Below, piece after piece: positions 36,315 to 45,384 of a stretch of 64,000 nt of DNA. The notes beneath the pieces were generated by a model that was not told the origin of the DNA, made no database searches, and saw only the letters and a program-made list of their open reading frames with translations. A program made the position numbers and the translations under genes. Positions within the stretch are counted from its first letter, which is position 1; each line of letters opens with the position of its first letter. The DNA is taken from assembly GCF_023973165.1 (NCBI RefSeq), contig NZ_CP099547.1, positions 744,001-808,000 on the forward strand. Direction: 5' to 3'. The stretch comes from Arcanobacterium pinnipediorum. GTDB lineage: Bacteria > Actinomycetota > Actinomycetes > Actinomycetales > Actinomycetaceae.

Positions 36315-36896
36315 ATGGCTCAGCTTTCTGAACAAGATGTTGTAAACAAGCAGTTCAAGGAGCCCGCTTCCATCACGGATGGCTACGACCAAGACGACGT
36401 CGACTTTTTCCTAGACGAAGTCGCTGAGACTATTGCGAAACTTACTGCAGAAAAAGCAGAACTGCAGGAGAAGCTAGCACGTGCCGAAGCTCGGGTAACT
36501 GAACTAGAAAACGCCCAGGGCGTTTCCCAGCCACAGGCATCGTCTGTTGCTCCTACCGATGCAGCATCAACAACATCGTTGGCTCCAGTCTCAGTTGACA
36601 ACGAAGCCACTGAAGCAACGTCTGTTTTGGCAATGGCCAAGCAGCTACACGATAAGTTCGTTGCCGATGGTAAGGCAGAAAACGAGCGTTTGATCGCTGA
36701 AGGTGAAGCAGAAAAGGTACGCATCATCACCGAAGCTGAAGATATTCACAACCGTACCCTTACTAAGCTCGAAGAAGAGCGTTCACTTATCGAGCGCAAG
36801 ATCGCTGAGCTACGTGACTTTGAACGCGATTACCGTACTCGTCTTAAGAGCTACCTCGAGTCTCTCCTGCACAACGTGGATTCCACGCAACAGTAA
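36315..36896 (+). CDS. divIVA: DivIVA/Wag31 polar growth protein
   Basis: Coiled-coil scaffold that marks curved membrane and the growing poles in actinobacteria. 193 residues. The N-terminal lipid-binding domain has DVVNKQFKEPASITDGYDQDDVD followed by FFLDEVAETIAKL, then a first coiled coil (to about residue 65), an Ala/Ser/Thr/Pro-rich linker (about 70-98) and a second long coiled coil (about 100-185, AKQLHDKFVADGKAENERL, EERSLIERKIAELRDFERDY). GAGGTGAAAA lies directly before the ATG. Two short palindromes precede it at 36249-36262 and 36275-36292. A terminator follows at 36916. Confidence 0.96.
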   Translation: MAQLSEQDVVNKQFKEPASITDGYDQDDVDFFLDEVAETIAKLTAEKAELQEKLARAEARVTELENAQGVSQPQASSVAPTDAASTTSLAPVSVDNEATEATSVLAMAKQLHDKFVADGKAENERLIAEGEAEKVRIITEAEDIHNRTLTKLEEERSLIERKIAELRDFERDYRTRLKSYLESLLHNVDSTQQ

Positions 36897-36915
36897 GAGC
36901 TCACAGCTTACTTGG

Positions 36916-36950
36916 GGACCGGCACTGACTCATTGGTGCCGGTCCTTTTC
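36916..36950 (+). terminator. intrinsic terminator after divIVA
   Basis: GGACCGGCAC (36916-36925) pairs with GTGCCGGTCC (36936-36945) over a 10-base loop, followed by TTTTCGTT. It begins 19 bases after the divIVA stop and closes the dcw transcript. Confidence 0.9.
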
Positions 36951-36971
36951 GTTACGTAGCTCGAGGTTTGT

Positions 36972-36977
36972 TACAAT
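36972..36977 (+). promoter_or_regulatory. -10 box of leaderless lspA
   Basis: TACAAT ends 6 bases before the GTG start of lspA (36984), and no Shine-Dalgarno sequence lies between. Transcription would start at about the first base of the start codon. Confidence 0.6.
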
Positions 36978-36983
36978 CGTTAA

Positions 36984-37493
36984 GTGACTAAAAAGAATGT
37001 AATACGTGCGCTAGTAGTTGCCGTTATTGTCCTCGTCCTCGATCAGATCTCCAAACATTGGGCACTATCTGAGCTCATCGATGGACAAACGATCAGCTTA
37101 CTCGGAGATTTTCTGAGCTTACATCTAGTGCACAATCCTGGTGCAGCCTTTTCATTCCTTGACAATGCAACCTGGGTGTTCACGCTCATCGCAACATTAT
37201 TCGTTGTCTTCTTTCCGTTCTTTTTACGTCGAGTAACATCAGGGATGGTTGTGATGTGGGGAGCCATGATTTGGGGCGGAGCTTTCGGAAATCTTATTGA
37301 TCGCTTATTACGTGCTCCAGGCTTCCCGCAAGGTCACGTTGTTGACTTTATCCAGTACTCAGATTGGTTCATCGGCAATATCGCCGATATTGCTTTAGTT
37401 GTAGGATTCATCGGGCTCGGCGCACATGAACTTTTCGGATCTTCGACACCTGAACCTGACACAGTTCTCGATCACGATCATTCCCAGGAGTAA
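36984..37493 (+). CDS. lspA: Lipoprotein signal peptidase LspA
   Basis: Aspartic protease that removes signal peptides of lipoproteins, such as the MglB-like, ZnuA and 3'-end lipoproteins in this window. 169 residues, four membrane helices. Motifs: LVLDQISKHWA, LHLVHNPGAAFSFL, and the catalytic aspartates in GGAFGNLIDRLLR and GNIADIALVVG. The C-terminal tail is acidic and His-rich (DHDHSQE). GTG start without an RBS, directly behind a TACAAT -10 box, so the message is probably leaderless. rluD starts 2 bases after its stop. Confidence 0.95.
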   Translation: MTKKNVIRALVVAVIVLVLDQISKHWALSELIDGQTISLLGDFLSLHLVHNPGAAFSFLDNATWVFTLIATLFVVFFPFFLRRVTSGMVVMWGAMIWGGAFGNLIDRLLRAPGFPQGHVVDFIQYSDWFIGNIADIALVVGFIGLGAHELFGSSTPEPDTVLDHDHSQE

Positions 37494-37495
37494 CA

Positions 37496-38419
37496 GTGAC
37501 GAATAGCTATTTTGTTCCCGAGGGTTTTGCCGGCGGGCGCATAGATTCCGTTGTTGCGAAAATGACGGGAATCTCGCGTTCTAAAGTCGCTGATCTGATA
37601 GCTGCTGGTGATATTACAGTTGATGGAGTGGTTCCGGGAAAGTCAGATCGAGTCGAAGCTGATGCCCTCATTGACATTACTATGCCCAAGCCTGCCAACC
37701 TCGAACCTCAACCCACGCCAGTGCACGCAATGGAGGTTTTATACGAAGACGAAGATATCATCGTCGTCGATAAACCGGCAGGAGTTGCAGCGCACGCCTC
37801 ACAGAATTTCGATGGTCCGAATGTGTTAGGTGCGTTGCTGGCATCTGGTGTGCGGCTGACTACCTCTGGACCGCAAGAACGCATGGGGATCGTTCATCGC
37901 CTCGATGTGGGAACTACTGGTGCGATGGTCGTTGCTAAATCAGAATTGGCCTATACCATGCTCAAACGAGCCTTCCGGGAACGTAGTGTCACGAAGGTTT
38001 ATCACGCCTTGGTTCAAGGACACCCAGATCCGATGAGTGGCACTGTTGAAGCGCCAATTGGTCGTGACCATCGCCATCAATGGCGCATGGCTGTTCGCGC
38101 CGATGGCAAACCCTCGATAACTCACTATGACACGTTGGAAGCTATGGCTGGCGCCAGTTTGATTGAGGTTCATCTTGAAACTGGTCGCACCCATCAAATT
38201 CGAGTACACATGAGTGCTTTGAAGCATCCGTGTGTTGGTGATGATATGTATGGTGCTGATCCGCGGCTCTCTGAACGGTTGAGCCTGGAACGCCAGTGGC
38301 TACATGCGGTTCGCTTGGGACTACATCATCCGCGCACAGGTCATTTTATGCAGTTTCAGTCCCAGTATCCGCAAGATTTACGCCACGCACTTGATCTTAT
38401 GCGCAGCGGTCTGATGTGA
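37496..38419 (+). CDS. rluD: RluA/RluD family 23S rRNA pseudouridine synthase
   Basis: Converts uridines in 23S rRNA (RluD: helix 69) to pseudouridine. 307 residues. N-terminal S4 domain (about 14-60, GRIDSVVAKMTGISRSKVADL), then the catalytic domain with EDEDIIVVDKPAGVAAHAS, the active-site motif MGIVHRLDVGTTGAMVVAK (catalytic Asp), KVYHALVQGHPDP and LETGRTHQIRVHMSALKHPC. Directly behind lspA, as in many Gram-positive genomes. RluD is the most likely family member, but the target sites are not determined by sequence. Confidence 0.92.
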   Translation: MTNSYFVPEGFAGGRIDSVVAKMTGISRSKVADLIAAGDITVDGVVPGKSDRVEADALIDITMPKPANLEPQPTPVHAMEVLYEDEDIIVVDKPAGVAAHASQNFDGPNVLGALLASGVRLTTSGPQERMGIVHRLDVGTTGAMVVAKSELAYTMLKRAFRERSVTKVYHALVQGHPDPMSGTVEAPIGRDHRHQWRMAVRADGKPSITHYDTLEAMAGASLIEVHLETGRTHQIRVHMSALKHPCVGDDMYGADPRLSERLSLERQWLHAVRLGLHHPRTGHFMQFQSQYPQDLRHALDLMRSGLM

Positions 38420-38440
38420 TGAATTCAAGGAGCTATGGTC

Positions 38441-38902
38441 ATGGAAATCGAACGCATTTTATGGGATGGCGATTTGAGCCGGGCCGTTGAGCTACGTAAC
38501 CAGGTATTTATCAAAGAGCAAGGGGTTCCTCCTGAGTTAGAACATGACGAGCGCGATAGGCTCGTAGGGACCTATCATGTCATCGTTAGCCGCCAGATAG
38601 GTGGGCCTGCTTTAGGTACTGGGCGCATCTTTCGGGGCGCAGATGGCCGGGTTCATATTGGCCGGGTTGCAGTCCAGCACAGCGTGCGCGGATTGGGTGT
38701 GGGTGCGATGGTTATGCACGAGCTTCATGCTATTGCCGGCGAAGTTTTTGCCGACGACGACGCGGTGGAAGTTTTCTTGTCGGCGCAATTAGCGGCGGTG
38801 GAGTTTTATCATAAGCTTGGCTACGAAATACTTAGCGAGGGTATTTATCTCGATGCTGGTATTGAACATAAGGATATGTCGATCGTTATACCAGCCGTGT
38901 GA
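38441..38902 (+). CDS. GNAT family N-acetyltransferase
   Basis: 153 residues with a GNAT fold: VELRNQVFIKEQGVP in the N-terminal part (resembles ElaA-type proteins), GTGRIF, and the acetyl-CoA loop VAVQHSVRGLGVGAMVM, then FLSAQLAAVEFYHKLGYEI. The acceptor substrate is unknown. AAGGAG (38427-38432) is 8 bases before ATG 38441 and only 2 before ATG 38435, so the second is chosen. It sits between rluD and dnaE, and the long gap to dnaE suggests separate transcription. Confidence 0.82.
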   Translation: MEIERILWDGDLSRAVELRNQVFIKEQGVPPELEHDERDRLVGTYHVIVSRQIGGPALGTGRIFRGADGRVHIGRVAVQHSVRGLGVGAMVMHELHAIAGEVFADDDAVEVFLSAQLAAVEFYHKLGYEILSEGIYLDAGIEHKDMSIVIPAV

Positions 38903-38947
38903 GAATCTACGTGACCTAGACACCAGACACGAGCGGGGCTAAGTTAT

Positions 38948-38953
38948 TAGACT
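38948..38953 (+). promoter_or_regulatory. -10 box of leaderless dnaE
   Basis: TAGACT ends 6 bases before the dnaE ATG (38960); the bases between (GTAGCT) contain no RBS. The expected transcription start coincides with the ATG. Confidence 0.6.
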
Positions 38954-38959
38954 GTAGCT

Positions 38960-41900
38960 ATGGCTGGAAAAAACTTCGCGCACTTACATGTTCATACCGA
39001 TTATTCGTTGCTTGATGGAGCAGCGAAAATTAATAAGCTTGTTGCTGAAGTTGCGCGCTTAGAACAGCCTGCGGTGGCAATTACTGATCATGGCTATCTT
39101 TTTGGCGCATACGAAATGTATAAGGCGGCTAGTGCTGCTGGGATTAAGCCAATTATTGGCCTTGAAGCCTACATGACCCCAGGTACGTCACGCTTTGATC
39201 AAACACGCCAGTTGTGGGGAAGTCCTGGGCAACGTGCTGATGATGTCTCAGCTCGAGGAGCCTATACGCATATGACGTTGCTGTCGGAAAATAATACTGG
39301 CATGCATAATCTTTTCCGGATGAACTCCCTTGCTTCCTTAGAAGGGCAGATGGGTAAATGGCCGCGGATGGATCGAGAATTATTAGAGACATACCACGAA
39401 GGTTTAATCGGTACTGCCGGATGTCCTTCAGGTGAAGTCCAGACGCGCTTGCGCTTGGGGCAATGGGATGAGGCGTTAAAAGCTGCTGGTGAACTTCAAG
39501 ATATTTTTGGCAAAGACAATTTCTTTATTGAAGTGATGGATCACGGGCTAGAAATTGAGCGTCGAGTACAAAAGGATCTGCTCAAGATCGCCAAAATGAT
39601 TGATGCGCCCTTAATAGCCACCAATGATTCCCATTATGTTAAGCGCGAAGATCGCGATATTCAAGATGCTATGTTGTGTATCAATTCCGGTTCGACGCTA
39701 ATGGATCCAGATCGATTCAAATTCGATGGTGATGGCTACTATATAAAGTCCTCTGAAGAGATGTGGCGTCAGTTTGAAGATCTACCGCAGGCGGTAGAAA
39801 ATACGTTGCTGATCGCAGAAAGATGTAACGTATCCTTCCAAACTACTGCTGATGGAATCAGCTATATGCCAGCATTTCCAGTTCCACCTGGCGAAGATGA
39901 AACATCGTGGTTTATCAACCAGGTAGAAGCCGGTTTGCTTAAACGCTACAACGGTTCCATTCCCCAACATGTGCGTGAACGTGCTGATTACGAAGTCGGC
40001 GTCATCACCTCGATGGGGTTCCCGGGCTACTTCCTTGTTGTTTCTGACTACATTAAGTGGGCTAGAGAACACGGCATTCGAGTTGGCCCTGGTCGTGGGT
40101 CGGGTGCTGGATCGATGGTGGCTTATGCTCTTGAAATTACTCAGCTTGATCCAATCAAGCATGATTTGCTTTTCGAACGTTTCTTAAACCCAGAACGTGT
40201 TTCTCTGCCAGATATCGACGTTGATTTCGACGATCGTCGTCGTGAAGAAGTAATCCGATACGTTGAACAAAAGTATGGTACAGACAAAGTTGCCCAAGTT
40301 GTCACCTACGGAACGATCAAAACTAAGCAAGCGTTAAAAGATGCTGCGCGAGTTTTGGGGATGCCGTTCCAGATGGGCGATCAGCTTACCAAGGCACTGC
40401 CACCAGATGTGCAAGGAAAATCAATCGCAGTCAAAGATATCTACGATCCACAAGCCTCGCGCTATAACGAAGCTGGTGAGTTCCGGGAATTTGTGGAGGC
40501 GAATGCTGAAGCTAGACGAGTATATGATTTTGCACTTGGCTTAGAAGGCATGACACGGCAAACTGGCGTCCACGCGTGTGCAGTGATTATGTCATCGAAG
40601 TCGTTAACTGACGTCATCCCAGTGATGAAACGCCTCCAAGATGGTGCCATCATTACCCAATTCGAATATCCGCAGTGTGAAGAATTGGGCTTGGTGAAGA
40701 TGGACTTCTTGGGTTTGTCTAATTTGACTGTTATCGAAGGTGCACTGGCAAACATCCGACAAAACGGTAAACAAGCTCCCGATATTGATGCTATTCCACT
40801 CGATGATAAAGAAACATACGAACTATTGGGACGAGCGGAAACATTAGGCATTTTCCAGCTCGATTCTCCAGGAATGCGTCAACTGCTTAAACAGATGAAA
40901 CCCGATACCTTTGGCGATATTTCGGCAGTTTCAGCGCTTTATCGCCCCGGTCCGATGGGAGCAAATTCGCATACGAACTATGCGCTGCGCAAGAACGGAT
41001 TACAAGAAAAGACCCCTATTCATCCCGAGCTAGCTACAGCTCTTGAAGACATTCTTGGTACCACGCACGGTTTAATTGTTTTCCAAGAACAAGTTATGCG
41101 TATTGCACAAAAGCTCGCTGGGTTCACTTTAGGACAAGCAGATATTTTGCGTAAAGCAATGGGTAAAAAGAAAGCCGATGTCCTTCAGCAACAATTTAAA
41201 GGTTTTGCCCAAGGGATGCGCGACCATGGTTATTCAGATCATGCGATTAACACCTTGTGGGAGATTCTTGTTCCCTTTGCCCAGTATGCGTTTAACAAGT
41301 CTCATTCCGAAGCATACGCTTTAGTCACCTACCAAACTGCTTACCTCAAGGCACATTATCCCAGTGAATACATGGCGGCATTGCTCACGTCGAATCAAAA
41401 TAATAAGACTAAGGTTGCCACGTATCTAGCAGATAGTCGCCGAATGGGAATTCGGGTGAACGTACCGGATGTTAATAAGTCAATGGATGTTTATTCTGCC
41501 GTTGGTGACGAAGTTCGAGTGGGCTTGAGTTCAGTTCGTAATGTTGGCAAAAATGTTGTTGAAGGTATTATTAAGACCCGCCATGAAAGGGGAGAATTCA
41601 CCTCCTTCCAGGATTTCTTGGATAAGGTTCCTGCCTCGGTGCTCAATAAGCGCGCGATCGAATGCTTGATTAAAGCCGGCGCATTTGATTCGCTGGGATA
41701 TTCGCGGCGAGCATTGGTTGCGATTCACGATGAAGCAATTGAAGCTGTTCTTCCAGTTAAGCGAAACGAAGCAGGCGGACAATTCGACCTCTTTGGTGGC
41801 TTGGGTGAAGATAACCCGATCGCGCAATCTTTTAACGTTGATGTGCCAGATTTACCGGAGTGGGATAAGAAAGAAAAGCTTAACATCGAACGCGATATGT

Positions 41901-42508
41901 TAGGACTCTATGTTTCGGATCATCCACTATCTGGGCTAGAAGCATTCCTTGACCGGGCGGCAGATCACACGATTTTAGGTATCCAAAACGATGAAAATCC
42001 TGTTGATGGACACATTGTAACGGTTGCTGGCCTTATCACGACGGTTCAAACCCGTATCTCGCAAAAGAACGGGAAAACTTGGGCTACTGCGACGATTGAA
42101 GACTTTACTGGTTCTATCGAGGTTAATTTCTTCCCAGCAACCTATCAGTCTGTTTCGCAGTTCCTCATCCCCGATACGGTTGTCACTATTAAAGCGCGAA
42201 TGTCAGTGCGTGAAAATGGTGTCCAACTCAATGCGATGGATATGAACGTTCCCCAGCTAACGGGTATGGCAGAAGATACTCCGCTAGATATTCAGATTCC
42301 AGAACGAATGCTGACTCAGCAGATGATGCAAAAACTTTCCGATACTTTGGCTCAGTATCCGGGGAAGGCACCAATTCGAGTCCATGTACGTCAAATGGGG
42401 AAAACAACTGTTGTTCAGCTACACGATGCATATAAGGTCAACGTCAACCCGTCGTTGCTATCGAGTCTACGAGTATTGCTGGGCAAGAATGCCCTGATGA
42501 CGCAATAG
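38960..42508 (+). CDS. dnaE: DNA polymerase III alpha subunit DnaE
   Basis: Main replicative polymerase. 1182 residues. PHP domain at the N-terminus (HLHVHTDYSLLDGAAK, ITDHGYLFGAYEMY), the C-family catalytic domain with GPGRGSGAGSMVAYAL and LPDIDVDFDDRRREEVIRYV (catalytic Asp residues), YRPGPMGANSHTNY, the finger region QADILRKAMGKKKADVLQQQ, the helix-hairpin-helix region SSVRNVGKNVVEGI and a C-terminal OB fold (TVAGLITTVQTRISQKNGKTW). Length matches DnaE1. It appears to be leaderless. A shared terminator follows. Confidence 0.97.
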   Translation: MAGKNFAHLHVHTDYSLLDGAAKINKLVAEVARLEQPAVAITDHGYLFGAYEMYKAASAAGIKPIIGLEAYMTPGTSRFDQTRQLWGSPGQRADDVSARGAYTHMTLLSENNTGMHNLFRMNSLASLEGQMGKWPRMDRELLETYHEGLIGTAGCPSGEVQTRLRLGQWDEALKAAGELQDIFGKDNFFIEVMDHGLEIERRVQKDLLKIAKMIDAPLIATNDSHYVKREDRDIQDAMLCINSGSTLMDPDRFKFDGDGYYIKSSEEMWRQFEDLPQAVENTLLIAERCNVSFQTTADGISYMPAFPVPPGEDETSWFINQVEAGLLKRYNGSIPQHVRERADYEVGVITSMGFPGYFLVVSDYIKWAREHGIRVGPGRGSGAGSMVAYALEITQLDPIKHDLLFERFLNPERVSLPDIDVDFDDRRREEVIRYVEQKYGTDKVAQVVTYGTIKTKQALKDAARVLGMPFQMGDQLTKALPPDVQGKSIAVKDIYDPQASRYNEAGEFREFVEANAEARRVYDFALGLEGMTRQTGVHACAVIMSSKSLTDVIPVMKRLQDGAIITQFEYPQCEELGLVKMDFLGLSNLTVIEGALANIRQNGKQAPDIDAIPLDDKETYELLGRAETLGIFQLDSPGMRQLLKQMKPDTFGDISAVSALYRPGPMGANSHTNYALRKNGLQEKTPIHPELATALEDILGTTHGLIVFQEQVMRIAQKLAGFTLGQADILRKAMGKKKADVLQQQFKGFAQGMRDHGYSDHAINTLWEILVPFAQYAFNKSHSEAYALVTYQTAYLKAHYPSEYMAALLTSNQNNKTKVATYLADSRRMGIRVNVPDVNKSMDVYSAVGDEVRVGLSSVRNVGKNVVEGIIKTRHERGEFTSFQDFLDKVPASVLNKRAIECLIKAGAFDSLGYSRRALVAIHDEAIEAVLPVKRNEAGGQFDLFGGLGEDNPIAQSFNVDVPDLPEWDKKEKLNIERDMLGLYVSDHPLSGLEAFLDRAADHTILGIQNDENPVDGHIVTVAGLITTVQTRISQKNGKTWATATIEDFTGSIEVNFFPATYQSVSQFLIPDTVVTIKARMSVRENGVQLNAMDMNVPQLTGMAEDTPLDIQIPERMLTQQMMQKLSDTLAQYPGKAPIRVHVRQMGKTTVVQLHDAYKVNVNPSLLSSLRVLLGKNALMTQ

Positions 42509-42523
42509 CAATCTTGCTATAGC

Positions 42524-42560
42524 TGGGCTGCTGGCCGATATTGGCCAGCAGCCCAAAATT
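42524..42560. terminator. bidirectional terminator between dnaE and the S4 gene
   Basis: A perfect 12-bp stem GGGCTGCTGGCC/GGCCAGCAGCCC (42525-42536, 42543-42554) with loop GATATT and flanking A/T pairs, followed by AAAATTTC. It lies between the convergent dnaE and S4 genes. Confidence 0.85.
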
Positions 42561-42569
42561 TCAAGGGTG

Positions 42570-42797
42570 TTAGCGACTAACTACTCGAGCGCGTAACGGT
42601 TTTTGGCCGGCATAACGCACTTCGACCAGATCGCCGTCGGTTAACTTTGCCGAGCGGTGAGTGTTGAGTTCCCCGTTGACGTAGACCTGTTCATTGAGAA
42701 TTAATTCCCGGGCTTGACCGCCGGTATCGGCAAGCCCGGCAAGTTTAACGAACTGTCCGAGTTGGATCGGGAGGCGGACGTCGAATTCTTCAATCAT
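42570..42797 (-). CDS. S4-domain RNA-binding protein (YbcJ-like)
   Basis: 75 residues consisting of one S4 domain: LPIQLGQFVKLAGLADTGGQARELILNEQVYVNGEL, then the basic C-terminus VRYAGQKPLRARVVSR. Small proteins like this (YbcJ family) bind RNA; no specific target is known. The start overlaps the end of the DedA gene by 8 bases, so it is the last gene of the minus-strand zinc operon, although no functional link to zinc is apparent. Confidence 0.82.
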   Translation of the reverse strand: MIEEFDVRLPIQLGQFVKLAGLADTGGQARELILNEQVYVNGELNTHRSAKLTDGDLVEVRYAGQKPLRARVVSR

Positions 42798-43359
42798 TTT
42801 CGTTTCCTAACGTGGAGGAATTATCGTCATATATGATGTCATCTCCTGCGCGCTTTCGACGCAGGAAAAAGATACCGTAGAGGCCGAGAAGGATAATAAT
42901 TAATAGTGGCCCCCACCAGGATTGGGTAGCAGAAAGAACCGCTGCTTTCCACACCGCCCATCCGATTGTGGAATAGATACCAGCCCAGGCTATACCACCG
43001 GGAATCATAGCGGCAGTGTACTTAGGCCACGGCATACGCAAGATACCTGCGGCGAGGTTAGCAATCGTTTGAAAACCAACCGTGAGAAACGAGAAGGTGA
43101 TAATCGGCCAGCCACGTTCTTGTACGCTCTTCACGCCACGTTTTACCCGCTCGCTTTCTAGCCACCGGGCAAACCGCGACGTCGAAGCTCGCTTCTGATT
43201 CGGCGTCGAAACGCGGTGGTGGAGGACGTAAGTGATATATCGACCCAGCCAGTACGTTCCTTGGGCGCGGAAGAAGATCACGACACACAAAAACAAGAAA
43301 ACTGCGAGTAAGGGACCTTCTGAGACGAAAGTCGAAATATCTGAAACCAGGCTAGACAT
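42790..43359 (-). CDS. DedA family membrane protein
   Basis: 189 residues with the DedA/VTT (SNARE-associated) domain: hydrophobic N-terminus (PLLAVFLFLCVVIFFRAQGTYWLGRYI), a basic cytoplasmic loop (HHRVSTPNQKRASTSRFARW), then FLTVGFQTIANLAAGILRMPWPKYTAAMIPGG with the conserved Gly/Arg region, and two C-terminal helices. DedA proteins are linked to undecaprenyl phosphate or phospholipid translocation and membrane-potential upkeep. The gene starts 3 bases after the zur stop and overlaps the S4 gene. Confidence 0.85.
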   Translation of the reverse strand: MSSLVSDISTFVSEGPLLAVFLFLCVVIFFRAQGTYWLGRYITYVLHHRVSTPNQKRASTSRFARWLESERVKRGVKSVQERGWPIITFSFLTVGFQTIANLAAGILRMPWPKYTAAMIPGGIAWAGIYSTIGWAVWKAAVLSATQSWWGPLLIIILLGLYGIFFLRRKRAGDDIIYDDNSSTLGNEND

Positions 43360-43362
43360 CGA

Positions 43363-43758
43363 CTATGCTTCGCTAGCCGAACAATCTGCACATAAACCGA
43401 AAATTTCAAACGAGTGCGACACCCGAGTAAAACCGTGTTCTGCGGCAACTCCGTCGGCCCATTTTTCTATTCCAGCCCCAGAGACTTCCACTGTTTTTCC
43501 ACATGAACGGCACACCATGTGATGGTGATGGACAGCTTCACCGCAGAATCGGAAAAGCTGGGTTTCAGAGTTTTCTAGGCGCAACACATCAACATCGCCG
43601 CTGGCAGCCAACGCCTGAAGATTGCGGTAGACGGTAGCCAAACCGATAGTTTCGCCTGACTTATCAAGCATATCGTGGACTTCTTGTGCCGAAAGGAAGT
43701 TATTTTCCGACCGTAAAAGCTCCCATATCGCTTCACGCTGTTTCGTCATGCGCTGCAT
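43363..43758 (-). CDS. zur: Zinc uptake regulator Zur (Fur family)
   Basis: Fur-family repressor, assigned to Zur because it ends the znuACB operon. 131 residues. Winged helix (about 1-75, MTKQREAIWELLRS, AQEVHDMLDKSGETIGLATV, YRNLQALAASGDVDVL), then the metal-binding dimerisation part with VHHHHMVCRSCGK and the C-terminal CADC, the two CXXC pairs of the structural zinc site. The start lies 40 bases after the znuB stop. The palindrome at 46437-46455 is its likely operator. Confidence 0.92.
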   Translation of the reverse strand: MQRMTKQREAIWELLRSENNFLSAQEVHDMLDKSGETIGLATVYRNLQALAASGDVDVLRLENSETQLFRFCGEAVHHHHMVCRSCGKTVEVSGAGIEKWADGVAAEHGFTRVSHSFEIFGLCADCSASEA

Positions 43759-43798
43759 TGATTCCCCTTACGATTCCTAAACGAGCCCCAGGTTCGCA

Positions 43799-44662
43799 CT
43801 ATGAATGGCTAGAGTGCCGTCTGCCTTGTAACCCTAGTATAACTGGACGAGCGATTGCGACAAGAAGGTAAAGGCTCACAGCGTACAAAACTATAGTTGC
43901 TCCAGGTGACCATGGCCAATAGTAGGTGGTGATCAAGCCGCTCGTAGCAACCACAATGCCGATACCCATAGCCAAATACATTGTTGATCTAAACGAATGA
44001 GTAACCATGTGAGCGATCGCAACCGGAATAATCATTAGCGCCGAGACGAGTAACGCCCCTACTACTCGCATTGCTACTGACACTGTCAAAGCCGCAGTTA
44101 CTGCAATGAGTCCAGAGAGGAAAACAGTAGGAAGACCAGAGGCGCGGGCATGTTCTTCGTCCTGACACAACACGAAGAGTGCTGGGCGCAGACCTAAACC
44201 GATTGCCAAAATAATGACGCATAGAACAAGGGTTAGCCAAACATCGACGTTGGTAACTGTTGAGATGGATCCGAAAAGATATGAGGTTAGATTCGACGTG
44301 GTGCCACCGGCAATGCCGATAAGAATAACACCACCAGCGATGCCGCCATAAAATACCAGTGCGAGTGCGACGTCGGCAGACGAATTGCCACGACGACGCA
44401 TCCACTCAATAAGCAAGGCGCCAGCAATTGAGGCGATAATTGCTCCCGGAATCGCCCAAGCATCACGATTAGTAGCTTGTGCAGCATTAGCAGCCAACCA
44501 TCCCAAAGCCACGCCGGTAAGAGCAATATGGCCGATGCCATCGCCTAAGAGTGTCAATCTACGTTGAACCAGATACGTGCCCACAACAGGTGCTGCTAAC
44601 CCAACAAGTATGGCAACTATGAGGGCTCGAATCATGAGTGGAGAAGAGAGGAAATCAAGCAT
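43799..44662 (-). CDS. znuB: Zinc ABC transporter permease ZnuB
   Basis: Membrane component of a cluster 9 (ABC-3) metal transporter. 287 residues, about eight membrane helices. Family segments: GTYLVQRRLTLLGDGIGHIALTGVALGWL, FYGGIAGGVILIGIAGG, CQDEEHARASGLPTVFLSGL (the ATPase-coupling region) and RVVGALLVSALMIIPVAIAHM. It overlaps znuC by 8 bases. Zinc rather than manganese is inferred from the adjacent Zur and the His-rich ZnuA. Confidence 0.93.
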   Translation of the reverse strand: MLDFLSSPLMIRALIVAILVGLAAPVVGTYLVQRRLTLLGDGIGHIALTGVALGWLAANAAQATNRDAWAIPGAIIASIAGALLIEWMRRRGNSSADVALALVFYGGIAGGVILIGIAGGTTSNLTSYLFGSISTVTNVDVWLTLVLCVIILAIGLGLRPALFVLCQDEEHARASGLPTVFLSGLIAVTAALTVSVAMRVVGALLVSALMIIPVAIAHMVTHSFRSTMYLAMGIGIVVATSGLITTYYWPWSPGATIVLYAVSLYLLVAIARPVILGLQGRRHSSHS

Positions 44663-45380
44663 GGTTATCCTCGCATTGACAAGCTAACGTGCTGGGATGT
44701 TCCATGACTACGTCATGGTTACGGTGGTGGATTAGGCGCCCTTCTGAGACTTCATGGACCTGGTCGATGATTGAGTCTAGGTTATAAATATCGTGGAGCA
44801 CCATCACGATTGTGGTACCTAGAGCTTTGAGGTGGGTAAGCGTTTGGGTGATGTTTTCCCGAGATTGTGAATCGATACCGGCAAATGGTTCATCGAGTAT
44901 AAGGAGATCGGGATCGCGCACGAGTGCGCGTGCTAGAAGCACACGTTGTTGTTGGCCACCAGAAAAAGTTTGAACTGATTCATTAGCCCGGTGTTCTAAG
45001 CCAACAGTTTGCAAGGCTTGCAGTGCTCGTGCTTTGGCGTGAGGGGGTAACCTGAAATGCCAGCCATGGACGAAACCGGAAATGACTGTTTCTATTGCAG
45101 AGGCAGGGATTGTTCCAGCTTGCGCAACACGCTGTGGTGCGTAGCCGATGCGGTGCCAGGCTGTCTTAGCTCCAAGAGGCTGGCCGAACAAGCGAATGTG
45201 GCCAGCTGAGGCGGGGATAGCTCCAACAATTGCTTTTACCAGTGTTGATTTACCTGAGCCGTTAGCGCCCAGAATCGCAACAGTTGCCCCGGCATCGATC
45301 GTGAGGTCAATACCGTGCAAGATCGGCACTCCGCCGAGTTTGACATGCAGTCCTTGGACGCTAACAGCTGGATAAGTCAT
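44655..45380 (-). CDS. znuC: Zinc ABC transporter ATPase ZnuC
   Basis: ATP-binding component of the zinc importer. 241 residues. Walker A GANGSGKSTLVKAIVG, Q-loop YAPQRVAQAG, signature TFSGGQQQRVLLARAL, Walker B LLILDEPFAGID and the H-loop VMVLHDIYN. The C-terminus ends in a metal-rich tail (CQCEDNHA). It starts 4 bases after the znuA stop, without overlap. Confidence 0.93.
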   Translation of the reverse strand: MTYPAVSVQGLHVKLGGVPILHGIDLTIDAGATVAILGANGSGKSTLVKAIVGAIPASAGHIRLFGQPLGAKTAWHRIGYAPQRVAQAGTIPASAIETVISGFVHGWHFRLPPHAKARALQALQTVGLEHRANESVQTFSGGQQQRVLLARALVRDPDLLILDEPFAGIDSQSRENITQTLTHLKALGTTIVMVLHDIYNLDSIIDQVHEVSEGRLIHHRNHDVVMEHPSTLACQCEDNHA

Positions 45381-45384
45381 AGGT

